A stretch of 64,000 nucleotides of DNA from Plantago major (lineage: Eukaryota; Streptophyta; Magnoliopsida; Lamiales; Plantaginaceae): assembly GCA_026545765.1 (NCBI GenBank), contig JAIFAC010000212.1:80326-144325 (forward strand). Reading direction: 5' to 3'. The notes beneath the pieces were generated by a model, which saw only the letters and a program-made list of their open reading frames with translations, was not told where the DNA came from and did not search any database. Shown piece by piece: positions 62,947-64,000 of the stretch (its first letter is position 1; each line of letters begins with the position of its first letter). Both the position numbers and the translations under genes were made by a program.

Positions 62947-64000
62947 AAGTATAAAATTCTACTCGGGAGTTAAATAAAACAATAATGGGAGAGTGATAAT
63001 TACAAACGAAGAAGTCAATTTGAGATTTAAACAACACACAAGCGGAGTAATAAAATAACGCAATCTAAGAACTTACTTTGAGAGTTAAACAAAAACACAA
63101 AAGGTGTTGGATAAAAAACAAACGTAACAAACTCTAATTGAGAGATAAAAACAACAAACTTTGGAGACGGATGAACAACAAACGCTAATAACTCTACCAG
63201 AGATAAACAACACACTAAAGGAGGGATAATGTCAAACAAAGAAGTCTATTCGAGATTTAAACAATACACAACAACACACTAAAGGAGGGATGATGTCAAA
63301 CAATGGAAGATGTCTATTCAGATTTAAACAATACAATAAGGAGTAAGAGTATCACAAACTAAGAATACTACTTAAGAGTCAAGAACACACATAAGGAGTG
63401 GGATAAACAACAATGTAAAATTCTACCGAGAGTTAAACAACACAACAAAGGAGGGATAATTACAAACGAGAAGGCAATTTGAGATTTAAAACAATACACA
63501 GAGGAGGATAATGTCAAACAAAGAAGTCTATTCGAGATTTAAACAATACGTAGAAGGAGTAAGAGTATCACAAACGAAGAACACTACTGAGAATTAATCA
63601 ACGCATTACAATGGATCGATAAACAACAAGTATAAAATTCTACCGGAGTTAAATAAAACAATAATGGAGAGTCATAATTACAAACCAAGAAGTCAATTTG
63701 AGATTTAAACAACACACAAGCAAGAGTAATAAAATAACGAATCTAAGAACTCTACTTGAGAGTTAAACAAAACACAAAAAGGTGTTGAATAAAAACAAAC
63801 GTAACAACTCTAATTGAGAGATAAAACAACAAACTTTGGAGACGATGAACAACAAACGAATCAATCTACCTCGAGAGATAAACAACACACCAAAAGGAGT
63901 GATAATGTCAAACAAAGAAGTCTATTCGAGATTTAATCAATACACAACAACACACTAAAGGAAAGTGGGATGATGTCAAACAAAGATGTCTATTCAGATT
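62932..64000 (-). repeat. Satellite array in inverted orientation, runs off right edge
   Basis: From here the same satellite reads on the minus strand and the plus strand becomes A-rich. Phase marks (CAACAC) lie at 63032-63037 and 63710-63715, 678 apart. Between them all 12 subunits can be followed in reverse order (1, 12, 11, 10 ... 3, 2, 1), including the extra-long subunit 9. Compared with the direct array there are many small indels (AGGAGGGATAATG for AGGAGTGGGATAATG), and both inverted monomers share forms not seen elsewhere (TCTAAGAAC in subunit 12, AAACGTAACAA in subunit 11). The 70-residue minus-strand frame at 63027-63239 is a by-product of the repeat. Confidence 0.94.

Noticed and set aside
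63027..63239. 70-residue minus-strand open frame
   Set aside because: It lies in the inverted satellite and is the same repeat by-product as on the plus strand.
1301..64000. Telomere or telomere-derived repeat
   Set aside because: No TTTAGGG tracts in either orientation; CTTTAGTGTG words are part of the subunit and not telomeric.

Overview
This is plant-type nuclear DNA made almost entirely of satellite repeat. I infer a flowering plant from the only recognisable coding sequence, an L1-like non-LTR retrotransposon (LINE) fragment at the left edge. I cannot name the species. There is no intact host gene, tRNA, rRNA, telomere repeat, CRISPR array or prokaryotic operon.

Layout. (1) Bases 1-1300, minus strand, hold a broken LINE ORF2. 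It covers the end of the endonuclease-RT linker and most of the reverse transcriptase, in two overlapping frames separated by a frameshift near 675-690. The element's 5' end is cut off at base 1300, where satellite begins, and its 3' part lies off the left edge. (2) Bases 1301-62887 are one direct tandem array. The basic period is 687 bp, and I count 92 phase marks. Each 687-bp monomer consists of 12 related subunits, eleven of 56-58 bp and one of 66 bp. Subunits 1-4 and 5-8 are a duplicated four-subunit block of about 224 bp, so the hierarchy is roughly 56 > 224 > 687 bp, with local dimers of 1150 bp. (3) Near 62888-62946 the array switches orientation through a short scrambled junction. From there to 64000 the same satellite runs in reverse complement, in full 12-subunit order but with its own shared variants.

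The array holds a record of its rearrangements. Several monomers have lost whole subunits at homologous subunit boundaries (4 subunits at 3006, 4156 and 28850; 5 subunits at 23046, 53947 and 62503; single subunits at 7330 and 24130). One monomer carries about 37 bp of non-satellite DNA near 49900. Groups of rare variants recur in monomers 8-26 kb apart. Several patches (about 28.1-30.3, 34.2-35.2, 41.4-41.8, 55.0-56.1, 57.7-59.3 and 60.7-62.7 kb) are rich in small deletions and in one repeated change (CGT to CGC in the same short context across different subunits). These patches may be a real divergent subfamily or imperfectly polished assembly.

The many 61-105 residue open frames across the array are by-products of the repeat. 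They recur with the repeat period, start at GTG/TTG rather than ATG, and stop in a recurring TAG word of the subunits. I do not annotate them as genes. No gene system operates here. The interest lies in the architecture of the satellite, the inversion, and the LINE junction.
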